Positions 1 to 10,025 of a stretch of DNA of 64,000 bases are shown one piece after another (the stretch's first letter is position 1; every line of letters begins with the position of its first letter). Below the pieces are notes generated by a model. The model ran no database searches, had not been told where the DNA came from, and saw nothing but the letters and a program-made list of their open reading frames with translations. The position numbers and the translations under genes are program-made. The stretch is from contig NZ_CP143541.1 of assembly GCF_040126055.1 (NCBI RefSeq), positions 2,232,001 to 2,296,000 of the forward strand. Direction: 5' to 3'. The stretch comes from Pseudalkalibacillus sp. SCS-8. Its GTDB lineage: Bacteria > Bacillota > Bacilli > Bacillales > Fictibacillaceae.

Positions 1-91
1 GATAGTCCTGAATAGGCTTTATGAAACCCAAGCTTATGAGGAATCCAAGGAGAAGAATGCCGACTAATTGTCTGATTTTTACTCTTTTCAT
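1..91 (-). CDS. spoIVB: SpoIVB peptidase, N-terminal fragment (cut by window edge)
   Basis: Only the first 30 codons are inside the window. They encode a short basic N-terminus followed by a hydrophobic signal-anchor stretch (GILLLGFLISLGF), as in SpoIVB, the forespore-secreted serine peptidase that triggers pro-sigmaK processing. The ATG at 91 is preceded by GAGGAG nine bases upstream. Position directly downstream of recN on the same strand is the conserved Bacillus order, and this context carries most of the assignment; the catalytic domain is not visible. Confidence 0.7.
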   Translation of the reverse strand, partial: MKRVKIRQLVGILLLGFLISLGFIKPIQDY

Positions 92-185
92 TCAGTCACT
101 CTCCTCATTCCTTACCCTACAACTTTTTTGGTTGCATTTATAATTTTACCTTCAAAGGTTGTTTCTATAACTTAGAACCAAAAGA

Positions 186-213
186 AAAAGCTATCCTTAA
201 ATGGATAGCTTTT
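186..213 (-). terminator. Intrinsic terminator after recN
   Basis: An 11-bp perfect stem (AAAAGCTATCC / GGATAGCTTTT) with a six-base loop is followed on the minus strand by a T-rich run. It begins right after the recN stop codon and separates recN from spoIVB. Confidence 0.85.
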
Positions 214-1940
214 CATGAGGTAATTTTTACTTCGTCTGCAAATTCGATCATTTCTTTAGCATGCCGCTTTGTTAGATCAGTGATTTCAACACCTGAAATC
301 ATCCTTGCGATCTCTTTTACTTTTTCATCGAATGGCAATGGTTTGACGAGTGTCAACGTACGATCACCTTTGATCTTTTTCTGTATGTAAAGGTGCCGGT
401 CAGCCATCGCTGCAACCTGTGGTAAGTGTGTGATACAAAGAACCTGGGATCCGACAGAAAGCTTCTGTATTTTTTCAGCGATCGCTTGTGCAACTCTTCC
501 ACTTACACCTGTATCGACTTCATCAAAAATGATGGAAGCCACTTCCTGTTGATTGGAAAAGATGGCTTTCAACGCAAGGATGATTCTCGAAAGTTCACCA
601 CCTGAAGCGATTTTGACCAATGGTTTCAACGGTTCACCTGGATTGGTCGATATGAGGAATTCCACATCGTCCATACCGTTTTTGTTAAGCTGTATCTCGT
701 GTCCGTCTTTGTCAATTTTGATATTTGAAGACCCGCTCAATGGTGTAAAGGACACCTCGAACGTGGTTTTCGCCATGTAGAGATCCTTCAATTGCTGGTG
801 GATTTTCTTCTCGAGTTTTTTTGCAGCCTGCTTCCTCAATTTACTTAATTGTTCAGCCTCTAAGTATAGATCTTTTCCGATCTCAGTAAGATCATCATTC
901 AATTGTTTAATTCGGTCGTCTTTATTTGTAAATGTATGGAGTTCTTCCTCAATACGAGAGCTGTATTCTAAAATTTCCTCAACTGTGTTCCCATATTTTC
1001 TTTTCAACGTATTGATCTCGTGTAAACGATCTTCAATGACCGCTAAACGCTCCGGGTCGAATTCCATTTGATCGACATAATCCCTTAACTGGTGTGAAGC
1101 GTCTTCCAGTGCATAGTACGTATTCGTAATCGTCTCCTCAATCGGCTTCAATGCCTGATCATAATCTGAAACGTTTTCAAGATGGCTCATGGCAAGGCCG
1201 AGGATATCTATGCCTTTTCCGTCCCCATAAAGGGCCTGGTATGCATCATTGACAGCCTGGTAAAGCCTTTCGAAGTTATTGAGCTTTTGTTTCTCTTCCA
1301 TCAATTCTTCATCTTCATTCGGTTGAAGCTTCGCTTGGTCGATTTCTTCAAGCTGATATTGAATCAAATCAATACGATGTGCCATTTCCTGCTCATTTTC
1401 AGTCAGCTGCTTAAGCTGTGCTTGTGTATCTTGATAGCGCTTGTAAAGCTGCATATATTCCTGCTTCGTCCGTTCAAGGTCGGAGGAAAGATATTGGTCT
1501 AATAAACTCAAGTGTTTATCGCTTTGCAAAAGAAATTGATGCTCATGCTGTCCATGAATATCAATGAGTGTTTGACCAATTTCCCTTAAAATCGCTAAAG
1601 TGACCAACTTTCCGTTGATACGGCAGATGCTTTTTCCTGAGTTTGTGATATCTCGCTTCAATACAATCATACCGTCCGACACTTCAATTCCCTGCTCTTG
1701 CGTCTTCCTTATGACAGGATGCGCTTCAGGGACATAAAACAAGCCTTCTATTTCTGCCCTGTCCGTTCCATGTCGAACATACTCAGAAGAGCCTCGACCC
1801 CCAATTAACAAGCCGATTGCATCAATGATGATGGACTTACCAGCACCTGTTTCACCAGTCAATACGGTCAATCCATCCTCGAACGGAACGGTAACTTCTT
1901 CAATAATGGCAAAATGTCTTATCGATAATTCCGCAAGCAT
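213..1940 (-). CDS. recN: DNA repair protein RecN
   Basis: RecN is an SMC-like ATPase acting early in double-strand break repair and in handling of incoming DNA during competence. The 575-residue protein has a Walker A motif GETGAGKS at residues 29-36, a long central coiled-coil region (about 150-370, rich in E/K/Q), an ABC signature ASGGELS near 450 and a Walker B IIFDEVDTGVSG shortly after. Length and domain order match the family. It is the last gene of the argR-recN pair, starting 18 nt after the argR stop, and ends at a strong terminator. Confidence 0.96.
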   Translation of the reverse strand: MLAELSIRHFAIIEEVTVPFEDGLTVLTGETGAGKSIIIDAIGLLIGGRGSSEYVRHGTDRAEIEGLFYVPEAHPVIRKTQEQGIEVSDGMIVLKRDITNSGKSICRINGKLVTLAILREIGQTLIDIHGQHEHQFLLQSDKHLSLLDQYLSSDLERTKQEYMQLYKRYQDTQAQLKQLTENEQEMAHRIDLIQYQLEEIDQAKLQPNEDEELMEEKQKLNNFERLYQAVNDAYQALYGDGKGIDILGLAMSHLENVSDYDQALKPIEETITNTYYALEDASHQLRDYVDQMEFDPERLAVIEDRLHEINTLKRKYGNTVEEILEYSSRIEEELHTFTNKDDRIKQLNDDLTEIGKDLYLEAEQLSKLRKQAAKKLEKKIHQQLKDLYMAKTTFEVSFTPLSGSSNIKIDKDGHEIQLNKNGMDDVEFLISTNPGEPLKPLVKIASGGELSRIILALKAIFSNQQEVASIIFDEVDTGVSGRVAQAIAEKIQKLSVGSQVLCITHLPQVAAMADRHLYIQKKIKGDRTLTLVKPLPFDEKVKEIARMISGVEITDLTKRHAKEMIEFADEVKITS

Positions 1941-1958
1941 ATTGACCCTCCTAGCTTT

Positions 1959-2408
1959 CTAAAGCATATCTAAGAATTGTTGTGTAATGATCGGGCTGTC
2001 TTCAGCGGAACGGCATATGATCAGTATCGTGTCATCCCCACAGATCGTCCCCATGATTTCTTCCCAGTCAAGATTATCGATCAAGGCACCTACCGCGTTT
2101 GCATTACCGGGCAGTGTTTTCATGACGATGAGATGATCCGTATGATCAATATTGATGAAGCTATCCGTCAACGTCCGTCTCAGCTTCTGTAAAGGATTGA
2201 ATCTTTGGTCAGCAGGAAGACTATATTTATATCGACCATCCTGCATAGGTACCTTTACCAGGTGCAACTCCTTAATGTCCCGCGAAACGGTAGCTTGTGT
2301 CACATTGAATCCTGCATTCTTAAGACGATCGACCAATTCATCCTGAGTATCGATGTCGAAATTCGTAATGATTTCCCTGATTTTTATATGTCTTTGTCCT
2401 TTGTTCAT
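1959..2408 (-). CDS. argR: Arginine repressor ArgR/AhrC
   Basis: Hexameric arginine-dependent regulator of arginine biosynthesis and catabolism. The N-terminal winged helix carries [16 protein letters not shown], the C-terminal arginine-binding/oligomerisation domain carries [14 protein letters not shown]. The protein is 149 aa from the chosen start ([13 protein letters not shown]), the same length as B. subtilis AhrC. A longer frame to 2426 exists but adds six residues absent from homologues; a GGAG lies just upstream of the ATG-ATG pair at 2411/2408. It sits between tlyA and recN as in other bacilli. Confidence 0.95.
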   Translation of the reverse strand: MNKGQRHIKIREIITNFDIDTQDELVDRLKNAGFNVTQATVSRDIKELHLVKVPMQDGRYKYSLPADQRFNPLQKLRRTLTDSFINIDHTDHLIVMKTLPGNANAVGALIDNLDWEEIMGTICGDDTILIICRSAEDSPIITQQFLDML

Positions 2409-2532
2409 CATTGAATCACTCCACAAGAGGCTATCTATCTTCAGTCATGTATAAGCATATCATATACGATTAAAACAAGATTGTACACGTAAAAGGTGGA
2501 TAAACATGTAGGTCTATGCATGAGAAGAATGA

Positions 2533-2564
2533 AAAAGATAACGGAGTATCTTTCCGTTATCTTT
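2533..2564 (-). terminator. Intrinsic terminator at the end of tlyA
   Basis: A 12-bp inverted repeat (AAAGATAACGGA / TCCGTTATCTTT) followed by TTTTTC on the minus strand. The stem overlaps the tlyA stop codon at 2557, so translation termination and transcription termination are physically coupled here. Confidence 0.75.
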
Positions 2565-3387
2565 CGTCAATTTTATAGGATTCATGTGCTTCATCCACGA
2601 CCGCGCTTGGTTCTCCAGTCCATTTGATTTCAGCGGTCTCATGTTCTGAGGGCTTGGAGAGGTGAAGCAGGAATTCGATATTCCCTTCTCCACCACGAAT
2701 CGGAGAATGAATACAGTCCATCACATGATAGCCTGTATCATGACTGAACTGAATGATCTTCTCCAGCACCGATCGATGGATTTTCCTGTCACGGACAATG
2801 CCTTTTTTCCCGACTTCTTCTCGCCCTGCCTCGAATTGGGGTTTCACCAATGCGATAATCTGGCCGCCTGGCATGAGGATTTCTTTCAGAACAGGTAAAA
2901 TCAATTTCAAGGATATAAACGATACATCGATGGTAGCTACGTGAGGCAGTCCATTGGTGAAATCCTCAGGTTTGGAATATCTGAAATTCGTACGTTCCAT
3001 TACGCGTACACGTTCATCATTCCGAAGCTTCCAAGCGAGTTGATTGTATCCAACGTCCACGGCGTATACGAATTTTGCACCATTCTGGAGCGCACAATCT
3101 GTAAATCCACCTGTTGAAGAACCAATATCAATCATGATTTTATCTTGAAGGTCAAACTCAAATGTTTTTAACGCTTTTTCTAATTTCAAGCCTCCGCGGC
3201 TAACATAAGGGATCGGATTCCCTTTCAACTCGATCGGAATCGTCGCATCGACTTTTTGGCCTGGCTTATCCATTCTCTCTTGCTCTGAAAAGACAAGCCC
3301 TGCCATGATCGCCCGCTTGGCTTTTTCGCGTGTTTCTATCAATCCTCGTTCGACGAGGAGAATATCCAGTCGTTCTTTCTTTTTCAT
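2557..3387 (-). CDS. tlyA: TlyA-family rRNA 2'-O-methyltransferase / hemolysin-like (YqxC)
   Basis: 276 aa with an N-terminal S4 RNA-binding domain (residues about 5-65, RLDILLVERGLIETREKAKR) and an FtsJ/RrmJ-type SAM methyltransferase domain (DIGSSTGGFTDCALQNGA at about 87-104). Family members methylate the ribose of 16S and/or 23S rRNA; the exact target in bacilli is not evident from sequence. The gene starts one base after the dxs stop, indicating cotranscription with the isoprenoid genes, a conserved arrangement. Confidence 0.92.
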   Translation of the reverse strand: MKKKERLDILLVERGLIETREKAKRAIMAGLVFSEQERMDKPGQKVDATIPIELKGNPIPYVSRGGLKLEKALKTFEFDLQDKIMIDIGSSTGGFTDCALQNGAKFVYAVDVGYNQLAWKLRNDERVRVMERTNFRYSKPEDFTNGLPHVATIDVSFISLKLILPVLKEILMPGGQIIALVKPQFEAGREEVGKKGIVRDRKIHRSVLEKIIQFSHDTGYHVMDCIHSPIRGGEGNIEFLLHLSKPSEHETAEIKWTGEPSAVVDEAHESYKIDER

Positions 3388-3388
3388 T

Positions 3389-5281
3389 TCAATATGCCCT
3401 CTGTTGTTTCTTAGGGATCATCTCAAACACCCGCTCTACGACGCCTTCAGGTGTCAAGCCGATCTCTTCAAGCAGTTTCGAGACACTTCCATGTTCAATG
3501 AAGCGATCAGGAATCCCCATTCGATCAATGACAGCATTATGAATACCCAGCTCATGAACAAATTCGAGTACCGCACTGCCGAAACCACCCTGGAGGATAC
3601 CTTCCTCCATCGTAAGGATTGGGATACGTTTAGTTACAAGCTCCGTAATCATCCCATTGTCAAGTGGTTTGATGGAACGTGCATTGATGATGATTGGTGA
3701 TACCCCTTGTGATTTAAGAAGCTCTGCCGCTTTCATTGCTACAGGAATCATTGTGCCGACTGCTAAAATGGCGACGTCTTTTCCTTCTTCAAGAACTTCC
3801 CATGTACCGATTTCAATTTTTTTCAATTCTTCATCCATCGGTACTCCAATTCCTGTTCCTCTTGGGAAGCGTACAGCAATCGGGCCGTCGTCATGTTCTG
3901 TGGCTGTATACACCATATGCTGAAGCTCGTTTTCGTCCTTCGGATTCAAGACGACCATATTCGGCAGGTGACGGAGGAATGCGATGTCGAACACTCCTTG
4001 ATGCGTCTCCCCATCCGATCCGACCAATCCAGAACGGTCGACCGTAAATACGACGTTCAGGTTTTGTCTGCACACATCATGAACAAGCTGATCATAAGCA
4101 CGCTGCAAGAAAGTCGAGTAGATCGATAACACGGGTTTCATTTCCTGAGTGGCAAGACCAGCAGCCATCGTTGCAGCATGTTGTTCAGCGATTCCCACAT
4201 CATAAAGTCGATCAGGGAATTCTTCACCGAACGCTTCTAATTTCGAACCGACGGTCATTGCTGGTGTTAGAACGACAAGCCTTTCATCCTTACGGGCGAT
4301 TGTTCGCAATGTTTCACTTACAACCTTACTATAACTAGGTCCAGCAACAGCTGGTTTGATGAAATCACCAGATTCGATTTTATAGGGACCTGGTCCGTGC
4401 CACGTACCAATGGCATCCGTTTCAGCTGGTTTATAGCCTTTCCCTTTTTGCGTCAAGACGTGGACAAGGACTGGCCCTTTCGTCTTTCTTGCATATTTGA
4501 TGTTTTCTGTGAGGTCATCAATACTGTGTCCGTCAACAGGCCCTAAATAAGTAAAGCCCAGTTCCTCAAAAAAGATTCCTGAGACGAATAAGTATTTTAG
4601 ACAATCCTTTAAACGCTCAGCAGTTGATGCAAGTCTTCCACCTGCAGGTACTTTTTTAAGCAGGGATTCAAACTCTTCTTTCACACGCTTGTATTTTCCA
4701 GCCGTTCTTAACCGGCCTAGGACATTATGAAGTGCTCCTACATTCGGAGCGATGGACATTTCATTATCGTTCAAGATGACGATGAGATCCTTCTGCTCGT
4801 GACCGATATGGTTGAGCGCTTCTAATGCCATGCCTCCTGTCAGTGCACCATCTCCGATGATCGCAACAATTTCTTCATCTGTCCCCTTCAGATCGCGTGC
4901 TGTTGCCATCCCCATGGCTGCTGAAAGAGAAGTAGAGCTATGCCCAGTCTCCCAAACGTCATGCTCGCTCTCAGATCGTTTAGGAAAACCACATAACCCT
5001 TGATACTGCTTGAGTGTATCAAATTGGCCTGCTCGACCAGTCAATATTTTGTGTACATATGCTTGATGTCCTACATCCCAAATGAACTTATCTTTAGGAC
5101 TATCAAATAATTTATGTAGCACCAGGGTCAATTCCACTACACCTAAATTAGGCCCCAGATGCCCACCTGTCTTAGAAATTTTCTCGATCAAAAAAGTGCG
5201 GATGGTTGATGCAAGTTCTTCAAGTTGATCAGCATCCAGCTCTTTTAAAAATTCAGGATCCTTGATTGATTCCAAATCCAT
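3389..5281 (-). CDS. dxs: 1-deoxy-D-xylulose-5-phosphate synthase
   Basis: First enzyme of the non-mevalonate isoprenoid pathway, joining pyruvate and glyceraldehyde-3-phosphate with thiamine diphosphate. The 630-residue protein shows the N-terminal [12 protein letters not shown], the TPP-binding [15 protein letters not shown]...LNDNEMSI, and the transketolase-like [15 protein letters not shown]. Length is typical. It follows oapA by nine bases in the OLE RNA operon. SD GAGG lies seven bases before ATG 5281. Confidence 0.97.
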   Translation of the reverse strand: MDLESIKDPEFLKELDADQLEELASTIRTFLIEKISKTGGHLGPNLGVVELTLVLHKLFDSPKDKFIWDVGHQAYVHKILTGRAGQFDTLKQYQGLCGFPKRSESEHDVWETGHSSTSLSAAMGMATARDLKGTDEEIVAIIGDGALTGGMALEALNHIGHEQKDLIVILNDNEMSIAPNVGALHNVLGRLRTAGKYKRVKEEFESLLKKVPAGGRLASTAERLKDCLKYLFVSGIFFEELGFTYLGPVDGHSIDDLTENIKYARKTKGPVLVHVLTQKGKGYKPAETDAIGTWHGPGPYKIESGDFIKPAVAGPSYSKVVSETLRTIARKDERLVVLTPAMTVGSKLEAFGEEFPDRLYDVGIAEQHAATMAAGLATQEMKPVLSIYSTFLQRAYDQLVHDVCRQNLNVVFTVDRSGLVGSDGETHQGVFDIAFLRHLPNMVVLNPKDENELQHMVYTATEHDDGPIAVRFPRGTGIGVPMDEELKKIEIGTWEVLEEGKDVAILAVGTMIPVAMKAAELLKSQGVSPIIINARSIKPLDNGMITELVTKRIPILTMEEGILQGGFGSAVLEFVHELGIHNAVIDRMGIPDRFIEHGSVSKLLEEIGLTPEGVVERVFEMIPKKQQRAY

Positions 5282-5290
5282 GGAACATCC

Positions 5291-5905
5291 TCACTTTCCT
5301 TTCGAATTGCGTTTCACCCTGTTTGAAGCGGGTTGAGGAACCAATTTCTTAAGCTTTAATCTTTCCTCAAAGAAGTAGATTACTCGTCCGACCTGATAAA
5401 TGATTGCCGTAGAGAAATGTATGGCAAATGATTTACCCAGAGCCTTCCCACCAACCGTAACCGCTGCTACAACGCTCGTGAACACAATTGAAACGGTGTA
5501 TTGAAATGCGGAAACATCATCTCCGCCAAAGGTTCGCGCAAGTTGTACAATGACTGCTGCAGAAGCAGTCCCGCTTATTATACCAGAAATGTCTCCAATC
5601 ACGTCATTACAAAAACTCGCAACACGGTCGGCGTTACGACAAATCATAATCGCCTGCCTCGAGCCTTTGACCTTTTCTGAAGCCATCGCATGGAAGGGTA
5701 CTTCATCTACTGCTGTTGCCGCAACCCCTATAATATCAAATATGATACCGATAAGCACGATTAAAAATACAATAAGGACCCCTACGGCCCATGCGACTCC
5801 TTCTATTAACAATGTTGAGACAATTGAAAAAATAGCCGCTAACACAAGCGTGATAACGGCAATTCCAGAACTCCATTTTAATGATTTAGTTAAAACTTTA
5901 TTCAT
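5291..5905 (-). CDS. oapA: OLE RNA-associated membrane protein OapA
   Basis: 204 aa, mostly hydrophobic, with about four predicted membrane segments (residues about 13-35, 38-62, 105-125, 132-155) and a basic C-terminal tail (RVKRNSKGK). A polar segment with acidic and basic residues (AVDEVPFHAMASEKVKGSRQ) lies between the second and third segments. In B. halodurans the gene directly downstream of OLE RNA encodes OapA, which binds OLE and brings it to the membrane. Size, topology and position (OLE-oapA-dxs) fit that protein. Good SD AAGGAG precedes ATG 5905. Assignment rests mainly on synteny plus topology. Confidence 0.85.
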   Translation of the reverse strand: MNKVLTKSLKWSSGIAVITLVLAAIFSIVSTLLIEGVAWAVGVLIVFLIVLIGIIFDIIGVAATAVDEVPFHAMASEKVKGSRQAIMICRNADRVASFCNDVIGDISGIISGTASAAVIVQLARTFGGDDVSAFQYTVSIVFTSVVAAVTVGGKALGKSFAIHFSTAIIYQVGRVIYFFEERLKLKKLVPQPASNRVKRNSKGK

Positions 5906-6004
5906 GTATGCTCCTTAATGAGTACTATGTTAAAATTGTTGATTTTTTCTTCAAAATCAACATTGTTTGTATTCGTAAGCTCGAACTGCGCTTAACGATC
6001 TATT

Positions 6005-6632
6005 CATATGTATGGTGGAGTGGTCATTCAAAGAGTAAACACTGCGGCTTAGGTCCAGTAGGTTTTCCCAGAGGGGTACCAGTACGTTGCCATACTGGAG
6101 GTTTCCCTTTAATCCCCTCTTGACGTTGTCACCAATCGTCAGACTAGATTACCACTTAGTCCGCACTATAATCCTCAATGAATGTCACATGGAACAGTCT
6201 AGGAGTTTTCCTCAACAGTCTTTACCATTCCCTAGCCTCTTTCGCAGAATAGATTTCATATGGTATGGATTCCTTTCGGCGGCCAACCGGAAATTCATCC
6301 TCTTCCATAATCCCCTCAAATTCCACTCAAGGCAGGCTACGCTGCTCACCAGTAGTTTCTAGCGACCGAAAAAACCAGTGATACAGGTTTATAACCTCAG
6401 TTCGCAATAAGGTATTAGCACACAAATCGCAAAGTTGAGGTCCTCCGCGGCAAAAGGGTCAACGCCCACATGCCTTTGTGGATCGCCCTTTAGCCTTAAC
6501 TCCCAGTATAGACCCAAGGCTGGGCGCCTCGAGCCTATACCAGGAACTTCATCGATGTGCCCTTTGGCGGATTTTTAGGCCCGCCCTCAGAAATGGGAGA
6601 CTGACTAGAATACTGCACCACTCCTCATGTAA
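6005..6632 (-). ncRNA. ole: OLE RNA (ornate large extremophilic RNA)
   Basis: About 630 nt without a credible gene on the coding strand, yet with a GC-rich, strongly structured character and several local inverted repeats (for example CCAGTATGGCAACGTACTGG near 6080-6100). It lies between ispA and oapA-dxs, exactly where OLE RNA is found in alkaliphilic bacilli and other extremophilic Firmicutes. OLE forms a membrane ribonucleoprotein with OapA and is linked to ethanol, cold and Mg2+ stress responses. Both ends are approximate: the 5' end is set by the promoter at 6637-6665, the 3' end by loss of structured sequence. Confidence 0.85.
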
Positions 6633-6636
6633 TTAT

Positions 6637-6665
6637 AATATACCATAGAAACGTTTTTGTCTCAA
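6637..6665 (-). promoter_or_regulatory. Candidate sigma-A promoter for OLE RNA
   Basis: On the minus strand TTGAGA (6660-6665), a 17-base spacer and TATATT (6637-6642), just after the ispA stop. This would start transcription near 6630, at the inferred OLE 5' end, giving OLE-oapA-dxs expression independent of the upstream operon. Inferred from consensus only. Confidence 0.5.
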
Positions 6666-6670
6666 TGTTT

Positions 6671-7558
6671 CTAATGATCCCTGCTGATCATATAATCTGT
6701 GAAATGCTCGAGCCATTCATGGTTGATGCCTGCTTCGAACAGATGTTTCTTGGCTTCAGCCACTTCAATCATCAACTGTTCCTTTGCGCCTGATAAGGTC
6801 AAAAGGTGAGGGTACGTACTCTTGTTGTTTTGTTCATCGCTTCCAATCGGTTTCCCCATTTTCGCTTCGTCACCCTCGACATCCAAAATATCATCCTGTA
6901 TTTGGAAAGCAAGTCCTAAATGATGAGCGAATTGGGTGAGATGATGCTGCTGTTCTTCTGACCCTCCGGCGATCCGAGCACCGGCATAAATGGAAAAACC
7001 AAGTAAAGCACCCGTTTTCTTACGATGAATCGCCTCTAATGCTTCCAGGGAAAGACGCTTGCCTTCCGCCTCCATATCGGCCACTTGACCATCAACCATG
7101 CCTTCAGGTCCTGCCGCCTTTGAAAGTCGATTGATGAGGTCCATCTTCGTATCACTATCAAGCATGGTCGATTCGGAAATGATTCTGAAAGCATGAGTCA
7201 GGAGACCGTCTCCAGCCAGAATCGCAAGAGCTTCCCCGTAAATCTTATGGTTGGTCGGACTGCCTCGACGGAAATCATCATCATCCATGGACGGAAGGTC
7301 ATCGTGGATCAACGAATACGTATGGATCATTTCAACTGCACAGGCAGCATCAATACCACTTTCAACCTTTTCGCCGAACGCCTCGATCGTCATCAACAGC
7401 AATGTCGGCCGTAGCCTTTTCCCCCCAGCCAGGATCGAGTACAGCATCGCTTCCTTCAGGCTTGAGTGCGCATCCAGCATTTCCACTTTTTGAGGAAGTA
7501 CGTCGTCTATAAGATTTTTCTTATTTTCGAGAAGCTCCACAAATGTTTCACTATTCAA
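6671..7558 (-). CDS. ispA: Farnesyl diphosphate synthase (polyprenyl synthetase)
   Basis: Condenses isopentenyl diphosphate with dimethylallyl/geranyl diphosphate to make farnesyl diphosphate for quinone, undecaprenyl and hopanoid-type lipids. 295 aa with the first aspartate-rich motif HDDLPSMDDDD (about 85-95) and the second DDILDVEGD (about 223). Starts three bases after xseB on the same strand. A single enzyme of the pathway placed beside dxs with OLE RNA between them is the conserved arrangement. Confidence 0.96.
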   Translation of the reverse strand: MNSETFVELLENKKNLIDDVLPQKVEMLDAHSSLKEAMLYSILAGGKRLRPTLLLMTIEAFGEKVESGIDAACAVEMIHTYSLIHDDLPSMDDDDFRRGSPTNHKIYGEALAILAGDGLLTHAFRIISESTMLDSDTKMDLINRLSKAAGPEGMVDGQVADMEAEGKRLSLEALEAIHRKKTGALLGFSIYAGARIAGGSEEQQHHLTQFAHHLGLAFQIQDDILDVEGDEAKMGKPIGSDEQNNKSTYPHLLTLSGAKEQLMIEVAEAKKHLFEAGINHEWLEHFTDYMISRDH

Positions 7559-7560
7559 CC

Positions 7561-7794
7561 TTATTCGTCCTCCTGTAAAGTGAAGGGTTCGGTTTCTCCA
7601 TCTTCCTTCAACAATTCATCCATCTGTTTCTCTACATGCTGTAATTTATCGTGACAAAGCTTGGAAAGCTTCATGCCTTCTTGAAACAATCGAATGGATT
7701 CTTCGAGAGGAACGTCTCCCTCTTCAAGCTTTTCAACGATCTGTTCAAGCTCTTCCATCGCTTCTTCAAATGTTTGTTTCTTATCCTCTTCCAT
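7561..7794 (-). CDS. xseB: Exodeoxyribonuclease VII small subunit
   Basis: 77 aa, almost entirely alpha-helical and acidic ([27 protein letters not shown]...FQEGMKL), the standard XseB signature. Several small subunits coat the helical arms of XseA. The start at ATG 7794 is chosen because homologues begin here; a longer frame would add 16 unrelated residues encoded inside xseA. It overlaps the xseA 3' end by 14 bases, suggesting translational coupling. Confidence 0.93.
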   Translation of the reverse strand: MEEDKKQTFEEAMEELEQIVEKLEEGDVPLEESIRLFQEGMKLSKLCHDKLQHVEKQMDELLKEDGETEPFTLQEDE

Positions 7795-9145
7795 TATTCT
7801 CACTCTCCTCAAGCCCCCACACCTGGCAATCCAGCTTCCCATCCTTCAGCCGGACGGCTATGGGGTCTCCTGGTTGTACTTGTTTCACGCTTTTCACAAG
7901 CTCACCCTTCGTTTGGTGATAGGCGAGGCTGTATCCTCGTTCCATGATGCTTAACGGACTCAACGCATTCAGCTTCCCGATTTTCTGCTGGAAGGAGCCT
8001 GTTGACTGCTCTAAATGATTTCGCATTTCTTTTTTAAGCATTCGGACAACCGACTGATATCTCTCCTTCGATTGCTCATGGCGCTTTGAAGGATGATTTC
8101 GCTCAAGACGCTGGTTCATCTGCTGGATTTGTTCAGACCTTCGCGTCAGTGTCCTCGCTCCGCTTTTCTGTAATCCTTCAATCAGTCGGTCAAGCTCCTG
8201 TTCCTTCTGTTTGACGAGTTGGGTAGGATACTTGAATGCATAGGACCGCTGATAGCGATTGAGTGTATTCCTCATCGTTTTTACATTTTCAGTTATCGCT
8301 CTGGACAATCGTACACGTCTCTGCAAAATCCGTTCCTTCAGCTCATCAATATGCGGGACGGCTAGCTCTGCAGCAGCAGTAGGGGTGGCTGCTCTCACAT
8401 CTGCCACGAAATCAGCGATTGTATAATCGGTTTCATGTCCTACAGCAGAAATGACTGGGATATGACTATGATGGATGCTTCTAGCCACGATTTCTTCATT
8501 AAACGCCCATAATTCCTCAATGGATCCTCCGCCACGCCCGACGATCAACACGTCCCAGGCTCCTTGCTCATTGGCATAATCAATGGCCCGCGAAATACTC
8601 GGAGCTGCATGAGGACCCTGGACGAGTACAGGCATTACCGTCACCTTCGCAATCGGGAAACGCCTTTTAATGGTTGTCAAAATATCTCTCACAGCAGCCC
8701 CCGTAGGAGATGTAATGACTCCGATTTTTTTAGGCATAGCTGGAAGCGGCTTTTTTATTTCAGGTGCAAACAACCCTTCAAATTCTAGCTTCTTCTTCAG
8801 TTCCTCGAATGCAAGGAACAGGTTTCCGATTCCATCCGGCTGCATTTCTTTCACATACAGTTGATATTGACCATGAGGCTCATAGACAGAGACTTCTCCT
8901 CTGATCAACACTTTCATCCCTTCTTCGGGCCGGAATTTCAAGAAACGGTTATTGCCTGCAAACATGACCGCATTGATTCGGCTGTTGGCATCTTTTACGG
9001 TAAAATACATATGTCCACGGCTATGGAATTTCACATTGGACAATTCGCCTCTCAGCCACATGTCTTGAAGACGGTTGTCCTGATCGAATTTTCGCTTAAT
9101 ATAGCGCGTCAGCTCGGTAATACTGATATATCGTTCTTGTTGCAT
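7781..9145 (-). CDS. xseA: Exodeoxyribonuclease VII large subunit
   Basis: Catalytic subunit of the bidirectional single-strand exonuclease. 454 aa: N-terminal OB-fold (about 15-100, [20 protein letters not shown]), a nuclease core with [11 protein letters not shown] and [16 protein letters not shown], then a long coiled-coil arm (about 270-410) and a C-terminal domain. Length is typical. Its start abuts the folD stop. Confidence 0.96.
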   Translation of the reverse strand: MQQERYISITELTRYIKRKFDQDNRLQDMWLRGELSNVKFHSRGHMYFTVKDANSRINAVMFAGNNRFLKFRPEEGMKVLIRGEVSVYEPHGQYQLYVKEMQPDGIGNLFLAFEELKKKLEFEGLFAPEIKKPLPAMPKKIGVITSPTGAAVRDILTTIKRRFPIAKVTVMPVLVQGPHAAPSISRAIDYANEQGAWDVLIVGRGGGSIEELWAFNEEIVARSIHHSHIPVISAVGHETDYTIADFVADVRAATPTAAAELAVPHIDELKERILQRRVRLSRAITENVKTMRNTLNRYQRSYAFKYPTQLVKQKEQELDRLIEGLQKSGARTLTRRSEQIQQMNQRLERNHPSKRHEQSKERYQSVVRMLKKEMRNHLEQSTGSFQQKIGKLNALSPLSIMERGYSLAYHQTKGELVKSVKQVQPGDPIAVRLKDGKLDCQVWGLEESENNGRG

Positions 9146-10012
9146 TTAATGCACACCTTCTGTTTGATGACTCCATTTTGCAGATTGAATTGTATTCTGG
9201 AGAAGCATCGTGATCGTCATAGGACCAACACCCTTCGGCACTGGTGTCAAATAAGAAGCGACTTGCTCCACTTCTTCAAAATTGACATCCCCTGTCAGCT
9301 TGCCATCATCCTTACGGTTAATTCCAACATCGATGACGACAGCGCCCGGCTTCACAAATTCTTTTCCAACAAAGTGCATCTTCCCTACGGCAACGACAAG
9401 AATATCTGCTTGTTTCGTGATTTCTTTCATATTTGCCGTTCTAGAATGACAATATGTAACGGTCGCATTTTCATTTAAAAACAATTGGCCGACGGGTTTT
9501 CCAACAATATTGCTTCGACCGATGACAACAACGTGTTTTCCTTCAATCGGGATACCTTTCATCTTCACCATTTCGATAATCCCAAAAGGGGTGCATGGTA
9601 AAAACGCACGTTGCCCTGTCATCATCCTGCCAATATTGATCGGGTGGAATCCGTCAACATCCTTCTCCGGTGAAATGGCTTCTATGATTGCTGTATCTGA
9701 GATGTGGTCCGGTAAAGGCAGCTGGACAAGGATACCATGGCAAGTCTCATCCTGATTATAGTGGTCGATCAGTTCAAGCAGCTTTTCTTCCGATGTTTCT
9801 TCAGGAAGCTCAATCAATTTTCCATTGATCCCCACTTGTTTACATGCCTTCGTCTTCCCTCTTACATAAGATAAAGAGGCTGGATCATTCCCCACCAGAA
9901 TAACAACCAGCCCTGGTATGACGCCTTCTTCTTTCAGCCTTGCAACTTCATCCTTCATCTCGTCTCTTTTCGCTTGTGCGATTTCATTTCCTTTGATAAG
10001 CTCCGCAACCAT
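9146..10012 (-). CDS. folD: Bifunctional methylenetetrahydrofolate dehydrogenase/cyclohydrolase
   Basis: Interconverts 5,10-methylene-THF, methenyl-THF and 10-formyl-THF, feeding one-carbon units to purines and formyl-Met. 288 aa, with the substrate motif SYVRGKTKACKQVGI, GILVQLPLP near residue 95 and the NADP motif GRSNIVGKPVGQLF. Lies between nusB and xseA in the conserved cluster; functional link to the glycine cleavage genes further along is through the shared folate pool. Confidence 0.96.
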   Translation of the reverse strand: MVAELIKGNEIAQAKRDEMKDEVARLKEEGVIPGLVVILVGNDPASLSYVRGKTKACKQVGINGKLIELPEETSEEKLLELIDHYNQDETCHGILVQLPLPDHISDTAIIEAISPEKDVDGFHPINIGRMMTGQRAFLPCTPFGIIEMVKMKGIPIEGKHVVVIGRSNIVGKPVGQLFLNENATVTYCHSRTANMKEITKQADILVVAVGKMHFVGKEFVKPGAVVIDVGINRKDDGKLTGDVNFEEVEQVASYLTPVPKGVGPMTITMLLQNTIQSAKWSHQTEGVH

Positions 10013-10025
10013 ATTTTCCCCTCCG

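Noticed and set aside
2440..2480. ARG box upstream of argR
   Set aside because: An imperfect palindrome (GTATATGATATGCTTATAC) is present but does not fit the TGAATWWWWATTCA pattern well enough.
5908..6362. Two short plus-strand frames in the OLE region (71 and 91 codons)
   Set aside because: No SD, no recognisable protein pattern, and they lie within a structured RNA conserved on the opposite strand.
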